The position numbers and the translations under genes are program-made. Positions 7,517 to 16,644 of a DNA stretch of 64,000 nucleotides are shown in pieces. The stretch is taken from positions 21,777 through 85,776 of the forward strand of contig JAHZIT010000005.1 in NCBI GenBank assembly GCA_022601275.1, written 5' to 3'. The stretch's first letter is position 1; every line of letters begins with the position of its first letter. Below the pieces are notes generated by a model. That model was given only the letters and a program-made list of their open reading frames with translations, had not been told where the DNA came from and made no database searches. The DNA is from Actinomycetes bacterium. Its GTDB lineage: Bacteria > Actinomycetota > Actinomycetes > Mycobacteriales > Mycobacteriaceae.

Positions 7517-9175
7517 CTAGCCGTTTCCCGGTGCTGGTCGCGGAACACCGCCAACCACGGTGCCCCAGATTCCGATGTCCCGGATTTCATCGGGCGCCAC
7601 GGCCAGTGGATCCTCGTCCAGAACCGCGAAATCAGCGAACTTCCCCGGTTCGATCGAACCGATTTCGGAGTCCCACTTGTGTTGATAGGCCCCCCCGAGG
7701 GTCACCGCCCGCAAGGCGTCCCCGACACTGACCCGCTCAGGTTCCCCCAGCACCCTTCCCGACGCGCTCAGCCGATTGACCGCGCACCACGCCGAGTGCA
7801 AGCCGCCGAGCGGGGTTATCGGTGCGTCGCTGTGGAAGGACAGCGGGACGCCTTCTCGCAGCGCCGTCGCGGCAGCCTCCATGCCGTCGGCTCGATCCGG
7901 TCCAACCACCATCGAGGCGTGCTGATCGCCCCAGAAATAGATGTGGTTGGAGAAGACGTTCGCGCACATTCCCAGCGCCTTCATCCGCCGGTACTGGTCG
8001 GGCTGGGTGAACTGCGAGTGCTGCACGGTGTGGCGGTGGTCGAATCGCGGCGCCACCGTCAGCGCATGCTCGACCGCATCGAGGAAGGCGTCGACGGCGA
8101 GCGTCCCGTTGCAGTGGCAATGGATGATGTGGCCTTCGCGGTGGTATGCCTCCACGACGGCGGGCAGTTCGTGCGGATCGATGTTCCAGATACCCTGGGG
8201 CGCACCGTTGAAGTAGCCGGGGAATCGAAAGCAGGCGGTAAAGCCCTGCGGTGATCCGTCGAGCACCAGCTTGATCCCCGGGTATCGCAGTTTGTCGGTG
8301 TTATCGGCCGCGAACTGCGCCGAAACCCGCGCCGCTTCGGCCGGATCCGTTGGTCCGCCCAGTGCCGTACACGCCAGAATCGACACTCGCGCCGGGTAGC
8401 TCGGATCGTTGACCACCCTCGACCACAGCGCCCGCTTGGCGGGGTCGTAGACGCCCGCCGACGCCAGTTCTCCGAGCGCCGTGACGCCGGCATTGCGCGC
8501 CTCCTCAGCCCAGGCCTTCATCGCCAGTTCGTCGTTCGCGGCAGAGATGAAAGCGCCCATCCCTTCCGGCGCACACGCCATCGCCGCGAGTTCCTGCAGC
8601 ACCCCGGTCGGCTTCCCGTCGTCTCCCTTCAGCACGCCCTCGACGTCAGTCTCGGGCCCGATGCCCTCCAGCGCCATCATCGCTGTGTTGACAACTGCGA
8701 CATGCCCGCTGGCGTGCTGCACGAAGACCGGCCGTTCGGTGGACACCTGGTCGAGGTCGCGGGCGGTGAACTCGAATCCGGCTGGAAAGTAGATCGGGTC
8801 GAATCCCCAGCCGATCAGCGGCTCCTTAGGGTCCTGCAGCGCCGCCTCGGCTGCTCTGAGACGGTCGATGACTTCGCCCTTTGAGCGCAGCCCCGGGCAG
8901 AGCGTTCCGTCGGGAGCCTTGCGATCGAACCAGCCGAGAAACGGCCAGCGCCACATCGCGCCGGCATGGACGTGCGCGTGGGCCTCCACCATCCCCGGCA
9001 TCAGGACCTTGGTCTCGAAGGTGCCGTCCACGGTGTGCTCGCCCCATCCGGCGAGCTCGTCGACGGTACCGACGCCGACAACCCGGCCATCGCGGACGGC
9101 CACCGCCTCGACGCTCGGGCGATAGGGATACATCGTCTCGATGCGCTTGGCGGTGTAGATGGTCAGTGCGGTCAT
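7517..9175 (-). CDS. Amidohydrolase 3 (YtcJ-like) family metal-dependent hydrolase
   Basis: 552 residues of the amidohydrolase superfamily. Visible metal-site elements are the HxH of GMVEAHAHVHAG (about residue 65), the IIHCHCNG and TVQHSQF histidines in the middle, and the Asp in SFHSDAPITP near the C-terminus. The small beta-sandwich caps both ends (MTALTIYTAKRIETMYP and the final EPGKFADFAVLDEDPL). Family members hydrolyse amide or ester bonds of unknown small molecules. ATG 9175 has a good site (GAAGGA) five to ten bases upstream; the open frame runs on to 9586 but that extension is not family-like. It heads the four-gene minus-strand run down to 5109. Confidence 0.87.
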   Translation of the reverse strand: MTALTIYTAKRIETMYPYRPSVEAVAVRDGRVVGVGTVDELAGWGEHTVDGTFETKVLMPGMVEAHAHVHAGAMWRWPFLGWFDRKAPDGTLCPGLRSKGEVIDRLRAAEAALQDPKEPLIGWGFDPIYFPAGFEFTARDLDQVSTERPVFVQHASGHVAVVNTAMMALEGIGPETDVEGVLKGDDGKPTGVLQELAAMACAPEGMGAFISAANDELAMKAWAEEARNAGVTALGELASAGVYDPAKRALWSRVVNDPSYPARVSILACTALGGPTDPAEAARVSAQFAADNTDKLRYPGIKLVLDGSPQGFTACFRFPGYFNGAPQGIWNIDPHELPAVVEAYHREGHIIHCHCNGTLAVDAFLDAVEHALTVAPRFDHRHTVQHSQFTQPDQYRRMKALGMCANVFSNHIYFWGDQHASMVVGPDRADGMEAAATALREGVPLSFHSDAPITPLGGLHSAWCAVNRLSASGRVLGEPERVSVGDALRAVTLGGAYQHKWDSEIGSIEPGKFADFAVLDEDPLAVAPDEIRDIGIWGTVVGGVPRPAPGNG

Positions 9176-9350
9176 CGCGTCCTTCCCATGATGCCGGTGG
9201 GCATGGTTCGGTCCTGCTGCGCGAAACCTTACTGGCTGAGGGCCGCACCGATGAGCGATTGGGGCCGGGCGCCGGCGAGGCAGCCGCCCCCTCCCCGGGA
9301 ACCATCCCGGACTGACAAGGATCGAGCGCAAACCGCGCGAGGTGTGGACA

Positions 9351-10346
9351 ATGGGGATCGTGAAAGCCGCCAATGTTGCAGATACCGTGCTCGAAGCCAC
9401 CGTTGTGCCGAGTTTCAGTCGTATCGGGCCGGAGCTGCGTTCACGGCTCGATAACTGGACGAGCACCGACGCGTACCGGCTGGACGGGCGCGTGATCGTG
9501 ATCACGGGTGCAACATCAGGATTGGGTCTCGTCGCGGCACGGGCATGGCTGGTCGCGGGTGCAACGGTCGAGATCGTGGCCCGCAACCCTGAGAAGGCCG
9601 CGTCGACGGTGGCTCGGCTTCAGGACGAGATCGAGGGTGCGTCGGTGGCGGCGACGATCGGGGAGACTGCGGACCTTGACAGTCTGCGAGCAGTGGCGGC
9701 GACCCTGCGGGAACGTCACGACCGAATAGATGCCCTGGTGCACAACGCGGGCGCGCTCGACCTGACCCACAGCTACGCGGCGACGGGGGTCGAGCAGACA
9801 ATTGCGAGTCAAGTGGTAGGTCCGTTCTTGTTGAGCGCCCTGCTCTACGAGCCACTCATCGCGGCGGCGCCCGGGCGGATCGTATGGGTCTCGTCGGGCG
9901 GCATGTACACCGAGCCGCTTTCGGTGGACGGACTCACCATCGGTCCCGCCGGCTACCGCGGCAGCGTCGCCTACGCGCGCGCCAAGCGGGCGCAGGTAAC
10001 GCTCACCGAGATGATGGCCGAACGGGTCGACAGTTCCGAGTTGGTGGTTCAAGCAATGCATCCGGGCTGGGCCCTGACCCCCGGGGTCGAACGTTCGCTC
10101 CCGACCTTCCGTCGCTTGATGGGCCCGTTGCTGCGGACCGCCGAGCAGGGCGCGGACACCTTGGTGTGGCTGGCAGCCGACGACGGCCAGCCCTTGGCCG
10201 CCACGGGTAAGTTCTGGCTCGACCGGCGCGTGCGTTCGCTGCACAAGAGCAGGGCGACCCGCGCCGCGGACACTCCCGCCGAACGAACCCGCCTCTGGGA
10301 ATGGGTCACAGCCGCAGCCGGAACCGACTTTCCGCCCCAGGGGTGA
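9351..10346 (+). CDS. Short-chain dehydrogenase/reductase family protein
   Basis: 331 residues. The Rossmann motif TGATSGLG (about 47-54), the NAG motif in VHNAGAL (about 132), the catalytic Ser in WVSSGGMY and the YARAK active-site motif (about 207) place it in the classical SDR family, closest in type to the retinol dehydrogenase/oxidoreductase-like members. A 40-residue N-terminal extension precedes the fold. I chose ATG 9351 with AGG eight bases upstream; GTG 9342 in frame is an alternative. It is followed by an acyltransferase, suggesting lipid metabolism, but the substrate is unknown. Confidence 0.85.
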   Translation: MGIVKAANVADTVLEATVVPSFSRIGPELRSRLDNWTSTDAYRLDGRVIVITGATSGLGLVAARAWLVAGATVEIVARNPEKAASTVARLQDEIEGASVAATIGETADLDSLRAVAATLRERHDRIDALVHNAGALDLTHSYAATGVEQTIASQVVGPFLLSALLYEPLIAAAPGRIVWVSSGGMYTEPLSVDGLTIGPAGYRGSVAYARAKRAQVTLTEMMAERVDSSELVVQAMHPGWALTPGVERSLPTFRRLMGPLLRTAEQGADTLVWLAADDGQPLAATGKFWLDRRVRSLHKSRATRAADTPAERTRLWEWVTAAAGTDFPPQG

Positions 10347-10351
10347 ACGCC

Positions 10352-11341
10352 ATGCTTGGGCTGTCGTTACGGAAACTCATCGACAGCCCGCCGAACGTGC
10401 GTCGGGGATTTACCGTCCCCGCAGTCGCGTGCACAGCAGGCACACTCGCCGCAGGCGCGTGGGCATGGGTACCGGTGACCGCCACCCTCGACCTCTTGCA
10501 CGACCCTGGTCGACTCCCCCGGCTGCGTACCGTTTCGATGACCGCGGCGTGGGCCGGGCTGGAGACGCTCGGGATCGGCATGTCGACCGCCCTGTGGGCC
10601 GCGGGCCGCGCGGGCGACGTCGACGCGCACTACACCCTGCAAAGGTGGTGGGCCCTGCGGCTCATCGACACGATGCGCATGTTCGCGAACGTACAGCTGC
10701 AAGTGAGCAACCTCGACGCGGTCGCACCCGGTCCCGTGGTGCTCGCAGCCCGCCATGCCAGCATCGCCGATGTGCTGCTGCCGGTGTGGCTGCTGGCACA
10801 GCACGACATGCGACCTCGCTATGTCCTCAAACGCGAACTGCTCATTGATCCCTGCCTCGACATCGTCGGTAACCGGGTACCCAACCATTTCGTCGTCCGG
10901 AAAGGAGACGCTGCCGCCGCCGAGCTGGACGCGCTGCGCGCGATGGCGGCGGGCATGGGTCCACGCGACGGCGCCGTGATCTATCCCGAAGGCGGCATCG
11001 CGAACGACCCGCGCCGCGCCGCCGAGCTAGCAAGGCTGGCAGAGCGCGACCCCGACCGGGCAGACCAGCTGAAGACACTCGGCCGGCTCCTGCCCCCCCG
11101 TTACGCGGGACTTTGGGCCATCCTCAGTGGATCACCCGACGCTGACCTCGTGTTCGTGGACCACACCGGCCTGGAAGTCATCAACAAGATCCGCCGCGCG
11201 CCCGGGCAGATTCCGTTCCGATCGCCGATCCAGGTCACGCTCCACCGCGTCCGCCGGGCGGACATCCCCGACACTCTGAACGCTTTCAAAATCTGGCTCG
11301 ACGACGCGTGGCTCAACCTCGACAGACAGAGCACGGGCTGA
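10352..11341 (+). CDS. PlsC-like lysophospholipid acyltransferase family protein
   Basis: 329 residues. The HX4D acyltransferase motif appears as RHASIAD (about residue 134) and the second conserved block as IYPEGG (about 210). An N-terminal hydrophobic stretch (about 25-45) suggests membrane association. The protein would transfer an acyl group from acyl-CoA or acyl-ACP to a glycerolipid or similar acceptor. ATG 10352 lies 5 bp after the SDR stop with AGGGG in the right place; an in-frame GTG 10343 overlaps that stop. Likely co-transcribed with the SDR. The specific acceptor cannot be told. Confidence 0.82.
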   Translation: MLGLSLRKLIDSPPNVRRGFTVPAVACTAGTLAAGAWAWVPVTATLDLLHDPGRLPRLRTVSMTAAWAGLETLGIGMSTALWAAGRAGDVDAHYTLQRWWALRLIDTMRMFANVQLQVSNLDAVAPGPVVLAARHASIADVLLPVWLLAQHDMRPRYVLKRELLIDPCLDIVGNRVPNHFVVRKGDAAAAELDALRAMAAGMGPRDGAVIYPEGGIANDPRRAAELARLAERDPDRADQLKTLGRLLPPRYAGLWAILSGSPDADLVFVDHTGLEVINKIRRAPGQIPFRSPIQVTLHRVRRADIPDTLNAFKIWLDDAWLNLDRQSTG

Positions 11342-11353
11342 ACACACTGACCG

Positions 11354-11439
11354 TGGTGGGCGAAGGGGGACTTGAACCCCCACGTCCCGAAGGACACTGG
11401 CACCTGAAGCCAGCGCGTCTGCCATTCCGCCACTCGCCC
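11354..11439 (-). tRNA. tRNA-Leu (anticodon CAG)
   Basis: Read on the minus strand it starts GGGCGAG, has the anticodon arm CTGGC-TTCAGGT-GCCAG with anticodon CAG, a class-II long variable arm, the T arm GGGGGTTCAAGTCCCCC, and ends TTCGCCC-A with CCA encoded. The acceptor stem pairs over 7 bp with one G-U. It is antisense to the flanking genes, as is leuT next to fhaA in M. tuberculosis. Confidence 0.96.
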
Positions 11440-11686
11440 GAATGACCGAGGGAGCCTATCACGCACGCACCCCCCGCCCCAAGCGCGCCGACAGGCCACC
11501 GCGCCCGCCTTGCTTCACTCTCTCACCGCTCTTACCTGCGGCGATACTCCTCTCAGGCCGCTAGCGGTCCCGCGCAGGCGGACCTGGCCTATATCATGCA
11601 GGCAAGCGTCGCTGGCAGCCGACACGCTGGCGACGCAGCAGTGTGAGCAGAACCGCCGCACGACATCCAGGGAGGCGATCGGGGAC

Positions 11687-13105
11687 ATGGGGTTAGCCGA
11701 CCGCGTCGAGCGAAAACTAGAGAACACGGTCGGCAACGCGTTCGCCAGGGTTTTCGGTGGATCAATCGTGCCGCAGGAAGTGGAGACCCTGCTGCGCCGC
11801 GAGGCAAGCACCGGTACTCAGGAGGTGCACGGTGGCCTGATTTTGGCCCCGAACGACTACATCATTACCCTCAGTGTGCCTGATTACCTCAAGGTGAGTG
11901 CCGACCCGGACATCACCTCGACCACATTCGCCAAGCACTTGGAGGGATACATCCATGAGCAAGGGTGGCAAACGTATGGTGATGTGGTTGTCAGATTCGA
12001 TCAGTCGCCCAACCTGCACACCGGACAGTTTCGCGCGCACGGCGCGGTCAACCCCGACTCGACCGCCAGCGAACCCGCCCCACCTCGAGACCTATCGTCC
12101 AACGCAAGACCAGGAGTTCTACCGATGACCGACAATCCGAGCTACCGCGGCCAGGGACAGGGTCGGCCCGAAGACGAGCATTACAACCGGTCCGAGGACG
12201 AGCGTCCCCCCCGTCCCGATGAACAGCGCCAGCATCCCCCGGCCGAGCAGGGCGGCTACCCACCGCAGGGCGAGCCCTACTATCCGCCGCGCGGCGGTTA
12301 CCCGGGACCGGGCGGCGGATACCCCGACCAAGGTGGCTATCCAGGCCACGGATACCCGCCTCCGTCCTATGACCAGCGGCCGCCTCCGGGATACGGCCCA
12401 CCGCAGGGTGGATACCCCGACCAGGGCTATCGCCAGGCACCCCCGGGTTACGGGCCGCCCCCCGGCGGACAACCCGGGTATGACTACGGCCGCCCCCCCG
12501 GCCGGCACGAAGAAGGCGGCTACGCCCCCCCGGGCCGCCCCGCGTACCCCGAACAAGGCGGGTATCCCGACCAAGGCGGATACCCCGACCAAGGTGGATA
12601 TCCCAACCGGGGCGGATACCCCGACCAGGGCGGATACCCCGACCAAGGCGGATACGCGCCGCAGGGTGGCCAGCCTTACGGCCGCCAGGAGTACGCCCAG
12701 CCCGACTACGGACGCTACGGCGAGGACCCAGCCGCGGCCGGCTACAGCGAGGCCCCTGCCGCGGCCGGCTACAGCGACCAGGGTTACGGGGAGGCTCAGG
12801 GCGAGAACTCCGCTGCGGGATCGGCGGTCACGCTGCAGCTCGACGACGGCAGCGGGCGCACCTACCAGCTACGCGAGGGCGCCAATGTGATCGGACGCGG
12901 GCAAGACGCCCAGTTCCGACTGCCCGACACAGGAGTGTCCCGTAGGCACACGGAGATCCGCTGGGACGGGCAGGTCGCGCTATTGTCAGACCTCAACTCC
13001 ACCAACGGCACGACGGTGAACAACGCTCCGGTACAGGAATGGCAGCTGGCCGACGGCGACGTCATCCGGCTCGGACACTCCGAAATCATCGTCCGCGTTC
13101 ACTGA
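11687..13105 (+). CDS. fhaA: FHA-domain protein FhaA
   Basis: 472 residues: an N-terminal DUF3662-type domain (about 1-125, [16 protein letters not shown]...), a Gly/Tyr/Pro/Gln-rich linker with 18-nt coding repeats (about 155-385), and a C-terminal forkhead-associated domain (about 388-472; [19 protein letters not shown] then [12 protein letters not shown]). FHA domains bind phosphothreonine. In M. tuberculosis FhaA (Rv0020c) binds the phosphorylated pseudokinase domain of MurJ and is itself a PknA/PknB target; a MurJ of that type is encoded here at 48684-52307. ATG 11687 is chosen as the start of the conserved domain, with GGAGG about 11 bases upstream; the frame opens at 11510 but that extension is not family-like. 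Confidence 0.93.
   Translation: MGLADRVERKLENTVGNAFARVFGGSIVPQEVETLLRREASTGTQEVHGGLILAPNDYIITLSVPDYLKVSADPDITSTTFAKHLEGYIHEQGWQTYGDVVVRFDQSPNLHTGQFRAHGAVNPDSTASEPAPPRDLSSNARPGVLPMTDNPSYRGQGQGRPEDEHYNRSEDERPPRPDEQRQHPPAEQGGYPPQGEPYYPPRGGYPGPGGGYPDQGGYPGHGYPPPSYDQRPPPGYGPPQGGYPDQGYRQAPPGYGPPPGGQPGYDYGRPPGRHEEGGYAPPGRPAYPEQGGYPDQGGYPDQGGYPNRGGYPDQGGYPDQGGYAPQGGQPYGRQEYAQPDYGRYGEDPAAAGYSEAPAAAGYSDQGYGEAQGENSAAGSAVTLQLDDGSGRTYQLREGANVIGRGQDAQFRLPDTGVSRRHTEIRWDGQVALLSDLNSTNGTTVNNAPVQEWQLADGDVIRLGHSEIIVRVH
12557..12646 (+). repeat. 18-nt coding tandem repeat in fhaA linker
   Basis: Five consecutive 18-nt units encode GGYPDQ or close variants (one unit reads GGYPNR). The unit is a multiple of three, so copy-number change keeps the frame. 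Looser copies occur upstream from about 12300. Confidence 0.9.
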
Positions 13106-13110
13106 GGGTC

Positions 13111-13131
13111 GACCGCTCGAGAGAAGCGGTC
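13111..13131 (+). terminator. Hairpin in the fhaA-fhaB gap
   Basis: GACCGCT-CGAGAGA-AGCGGTC is a perfect 7-bp stem with a 7-nt loop, 5 bp after the fhaA stop. It lacks a clear T tract. It could separate fhaA from the fhaB-pknB operon or act as a processing site. Confidence 0.45.
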
Positions 13132-13208
13132 TGCTGCTTGGCCCTCGCGTCGACCGCCACCCAAGTATGGTGACGGTGCCGAAAGGGCGGGGACGGAGAG
13201 GACGTCAG

Positions 13209-13676
13209 ATGCAGGGGCTGGTACTGCAGCTGACCCGTGTCGGCTTCTTGCTGCTGCTGTGGTTGTTCATCTGGTCGGTGCTGCGAATCCTGCGCAACGA
13301 CATATACGCGCCCACCGGCACGGTGATGATGCGGCGCGGGCTGGCACTACGCGGGTCACTCCTGCCCAACCGCGGCCGCAGAAACATCCCCCGCCAACTC
13401 GTGGTCATCGAGGGCGCGCTCAAGGGCACCCGCATCCCGTTGGGCACCCAACCGGTGCTGATCGGTCGCGCCGATGATTCCGCGCTGGTGCTGACCGACG
13501 ATTACGCTTCGACGCGTCACGCAAGGCTTTCGCCCCGGGGTCCGGAATGGTACGTCGAAGACCTGGGCTCGACCAACGGTACCTACCTCGACAGATCGAA
13601 GGTGACGACAGCAGTACGAGTCCCGATGGGCACGCCGGTGCGGATCGGCAAAACTGTCATCGAGCTACGCCCATGA
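13209..13676 (+). CDS. fhaB: FHA-domain membrane protein FhaB (FipA)
   Basis: 155 residues. An N-terminal transmembrane helix (about 8-28) is followed by a short linker and an FHA domain (about 75-150; LIGRADDSALVLTDDYASTRHARLS, then DLGSTNGTYLDR). The M. tuberculosis homologue (FhaB/FipA, Rv0019c) is a PknA target that links to FtsZ/FtsQ under oxidative stress. ATG 13209 (MQGLVLQLTRVGF) has GGAGAGGA upstream and matches the family start; the upstream in-frame GTG at 13167 is rejected. Its stop overlaps the pstP start as ATGA, opening the coupled fhaB-pstP-rodA-pbpA-pknA-pknB operon. Confidence 0.94.
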   Translation: MQGLVLQLTRVGFLLLLWLFIWSVLRILRNDIYAPTGTVMMRRGLALRGSLLPNRGRRNIPRQLVVIEGALKGTRIPLGTQPVLIGRADDSALVLTDDYASTRHARLSPRGPEWYVEDLGSTNGTYLDRSKVTTAVRVPMGTPVRIGKTVIELRP

Positions 13677-15235
13677 CACTGGTCCTTCGATACGCCGCAC
13701 GCAGCGACCGCGGGCTGGTGCGGGCCAACAACGAGGATTCGGTCTATGCCGGTGCCCGCTTGCTGGCGCTCGCCGACGGTATGGGCGGCCACGCTGCCGG
13801 GGAGGTGGCCTCGCAGCTGGTGATCGCCGCACTGGCCCACCTGGACGACGACGAACCCGGCGGCGATCTGCTCAGCAAGCTCGACGCCGCGGTCCGAGAG
13901 GGCAACTCGGCCATCGCCGAGCACGTGGAGGCCGATCCCGAGCTCGACGGCATGGGTACCACGCTTACGGCAATCCTGTTCGCGGGCAATCGACTCGGTC
14001 TGGTGCACATCGGCGATTCGCGCGGCTACCTGCTACGCGACGGCGAACTCACCCAGATCACCAAGGACGACACCTTCGTTCAGACGCTGGTCGACGAGGG
14101 CCGCATCACCGCTGAGGAGGCGCACAGCCACCCGCAACGATCGCTGATCATGCGCGCCTTGACCGGTCACGAGGTGGAACCGACGCTGATCATGCGGGAG
14201 GCCCACGCCGGTGACCGGTATTTGCTGTGCTCCGACGGCCTCTCTGATCCGGTCAGTCACGAGACCATCCTGGAGGCGATGCAGATCGCCGACGTCGCCG
14301 AAAGTGCCGACCGGCTCATCGAGTTGGCCCTGCGCGGAGGCGGACCAGACAACGTCACCGTGGTGGTGGCCGAGGTCGTCGATTACGAGTACGGCCAGAC
14401 CCAACCCATCCTGGCCGGCGCGGTGTCCGGCAACGACGATCAGAGCGCCCCGCCGAACACCGCGGCCGGTCGGGCATCGGCGTTCAACCCCAAGCGGAAT
14501 GTGGCCAAACGCGTGGTGCCGCCACCTGAAGAGCCGCCGGCGAGACCCCGGTCCCGGCGCCCCATCTTCATCGCCGCCGCGGTGGTCGTCGTGGTCGTGC
14601 TGGCAGGTCTGGCGATTGGTCGCGAGATCGTGCGAAACAACTACTACGTCAGCGACCACGACGGCACCGTCTCGATACTGCGGGGTGTTCAGGGCTCCTT
14701 TCTCGGAGTCTCGCTGCAGGAGCCCTATCTGCTCGGTTGTCTGAACGCCCGCGATGAGCTGTCGCTCATCAGCGCGAACCAGCCTCTGGACAACCTGGGC
14801 TGCGGCCTACTCGCGGTCGAAGATATGCGTCCCTCAGCGCGCGCCCAGGTGATCGCAGGTCTTCCGTCGGGGTCGCTCGACGACGCCATCAGCCAGATCG
14901 AGGAACTCGCCCGCAGCTCAGTCTTGCCGGTCTGCGCACCGCCCACCCCCACATCCGCCGCGCCGAGCACACCTTCTGCGACGCCCCCGTCCCCTCTGCT
15001 TCCCACCATCCCGCCATCCACCGCTCGCTCACCGGAAAATCCTGGTTCGAGCGGCGGTCCGGGCACCCGTGCGCCCGCAGCCCCCCGCACCGTCCCCAAC
15101 TCCCCCGCGCCCACACCCACACCCACCCCCACACCGTCGCCGTCACCGTCGCCGTCCCCGCCGACCTCGCAGACCGTGACCGCGCTCCCGCCCCCACCAC
15201 CTGAGCCGGGAACGAACTGCAGGGAAGTGTCGTGA
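13673..15235 (+). CDS. pstP: PP2C-family Ser/Thr phosphatase PstP
   Basis: 520 residues. The cytoplasmic PP2C domain (1-240) shows RANNEDSV, ADGMGGHAAGE, HIGDSRGYLL, CSDGLSD and GGPDNVTVV, the motifs that hold the Mn2+ pair. A transmembrane helix lies at about 295-318, and the extracellular part ends in a Pro/Thr/Ser tail of TP and SP repeats (about 425-510). PstP removes phosphate from PknA, PknB and their substrates and is the only such phosphatase known in M. tuberculosis. ATG 13673 overlaps the fhaB stop (ATGA) and its own stop overlaps rodA (GTGA). Confidence 0.96.
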   Translation: MTLVLRYAARSDRGLVRANNEDSVYAGARLLALADGMGGHAAGEVASQLVIAALAHLDDDEPGGDLLSKLDAAVREGNSAIAEHVEADPELDGMGTTLTAILFAGNRLGLVHIGDSRGYLLRDGELTQITKDDTFVQTLVDEGRITAEEAHSHPQRSLIMRALTGHEVEPTLIMREAHAGDRYLLCSDGLSDPVSHETILEAMQIADVAESADRLIELALRGGGPDNVTVVVAEVVDYEYGQTQPILAGAVSGNDDQSAPPNTAAGRASAFNPKRNVAKRVVPPPEEPPARPRSRRPIFIAAAVVVVVVLAGLAIGREIVRNNYYVSDHDGTVSILRGVQGSFLGVSLQEPYLLGCLNARDELSLISANQPLDNLGCGLLAVEDMRPSARAQVIAGLPSGSLDDAISQIEELARSSVLPVCAPPTPTSAAPSTPSATPPSPLLPTIPPSTARSPENPGSSGGPGTRAPAAPRTVPNSPAPTPTPTPTPSPSPSPSPPTSQTVTALPPPPPEPGTNCREVS

Positions 15236-16644
15236 CGACGCAGCCGCAAGCTCCCGTCGCGGTGACGCCTCCCCTGCCGACCCGACGCAACGCCGAGCTT
15301 TTTCTGCTCGGCTTCGCCGCGTTGATCACCACCGTGGCGCTGCTGCTCGTCGAGGCCAATCAAGAGCAGGGCCTGGGCTGGGATCTGGCGCAGTACACCG
15401 TGGCGTACCTGGCACTGTTCGCCGGTGCGCACTTGGCGGTGCGCCGGTTCGCTCCCTACGCCGATCCGCTGCTCCTGCCGCTGGTAGCACTGCTGAACGG
15501 CCTGGGGCTGGTGATGATCCACCGTCTCGACCTCTCCGAGGGCGAGATGACGTCCCGGGGGCTCGGCGGTACAGCGAATCAGCAGATGCTGTGGACTCTG
15601 GTCGGCGTCCTCGGATTCTCCGCCGTCGTCATCTTCCTGCGCGATCACCGCATGCTGGCCCGGTACGGCTACCTGTGCGGATTGTCCGGACTCGTCTTGC
15701 TGGCGATCCCGGCGATCCTGCCGCGGTCACTGTCGGAGCAGAACGGATCCAAGATCTGGATTCAGTTCCCCGGCTTCTCGATTCAGCCCGCGGAGTTCTC
15801 GAAGATCCTGCTGCTGATCTTCTTCGCCGCCGTGCTGGTGTCCAAGCGCAGCCTGTTCACCAGTGCGGGCACCCACGTCCTGGGCATGGACCTGCCCCGG
15901 CCACGCGACCTGGCTCCGCTGCTGGCGGCATGGATCGCCTCGATCGCGGTGATGGTCTTCGAAAAAGACCTCGGCACTTCGCTGCTCCTCTACGCGTCGT
16001 TCCTGGTCATGGTCTACATCGCTACCGAACGGTTCAGCTGGGTGGTGCTGGGCTTGGCCTTGTTCGCCGTGGGAAGCGTTGCGGCGTACTTCCTTTTCGA
16101 CCACGTCCGGGATCGGGTCCAGGCCTGGCGGGACCCATTCGCCGACCCCGACGGCGCGGGGTACCAGATGATGCAGTCGCTGTTCAGTTTCGCCACCGGA
16201 GGCATCTTCGGAACCGGGCTGGGCAACGGACAGCCCGGCACCGTGCCCGCGGCCTCCACCGACTTCATCATCGCCGCTATCGGCGAGGAACTCGGGCTGG
16301 TGGGTTTGGCCGCCGTGCTGATGATCTACACCATCATCATCATTCGCGGCCTGCGCACCGCGATCGCCGTGCGCGACAGCTTCGGCAAGCTGCTTGCTGC
16401 CGGTCTGGCCACGACCCTGGCAATCCAGCTGTTCATCGTGGTAGGCGGCGTCACCAAGCTGATCCCGCTCACCGGTCTGACCACTCCCTGGATGTCTTAC
16501 GGCGGCTCGTCGCTGGTCGCCAACTACGTGCTGCTGGCGATCCTGGTCCGCATCTCACACGCGGCCCGCAAGCCGATCGGCACCGGGCCACTGCCCATCG
16601 CGCCCATCGCGGCATCCGGCACTGAGGTGATCCCGAAAATATGA
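15232..16644 (+). CDS. rodA: SEDS-family peptidoglycan polymerase RodA
   Basis: 470 residues with about twelve hydrophobic helices and FtsW/RodA/SpoVE signatures such as WIQFPGFSIQPAEFSKI, FEKDLGTSLL, FIIAAIGEELGLVG and PWMSYGGSSLVANY. SEDS proteins polymerise lipid II into glycan strands and pair with a class B PBP, here the next gene pbpA. Start GTG 15232 overlaps the pstP stop as GTGA; the stop overlaps pbpA as ATGA. The coupling supports production of the polymerase and transpeptidase together with their kinases. Confidence 0.95.
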   Translation: MTTQPQAPVAVTPPLPTRRNAELFLLGFAALITTVALLLVEANQEQGLGWDLAQYTVAYLALFAGAHLAVRRFAPYADPLLLPLVALLNGLGLVMIHRLDLSEGEMTSRGLGGTANQQMLWTLVGVLGFSAVVIFLRDHRMLARYGYLCGLSGLVLLAIPAILPRSLSEQNGSKIWIQFPGFSIQPAEFSKILLLIFFAAVLVSKRSLFTSAGTHVLGMDLPRPRDLAPLLAAWIASIAVMVFEKDLGTSLLLYASFLVMVYIATERFSWVVLGLALFAVGSVAAYFLFDHVRDRVQAWRDPFADPDGAGYQMMQSLFSFATGGIFGTGLGNGQPGTVPAASTDFIIAAIGEELGLVGLAAVLMIYTIIIIRGLRTAIAVRDSFGKLLAAGLATTLAIQLFIVVGGVTKLIPLTGLTTPWMSYGGSSLVANYVLLAILVRISHAARKPIGTGPLPIAPIAASGTEVIPKI

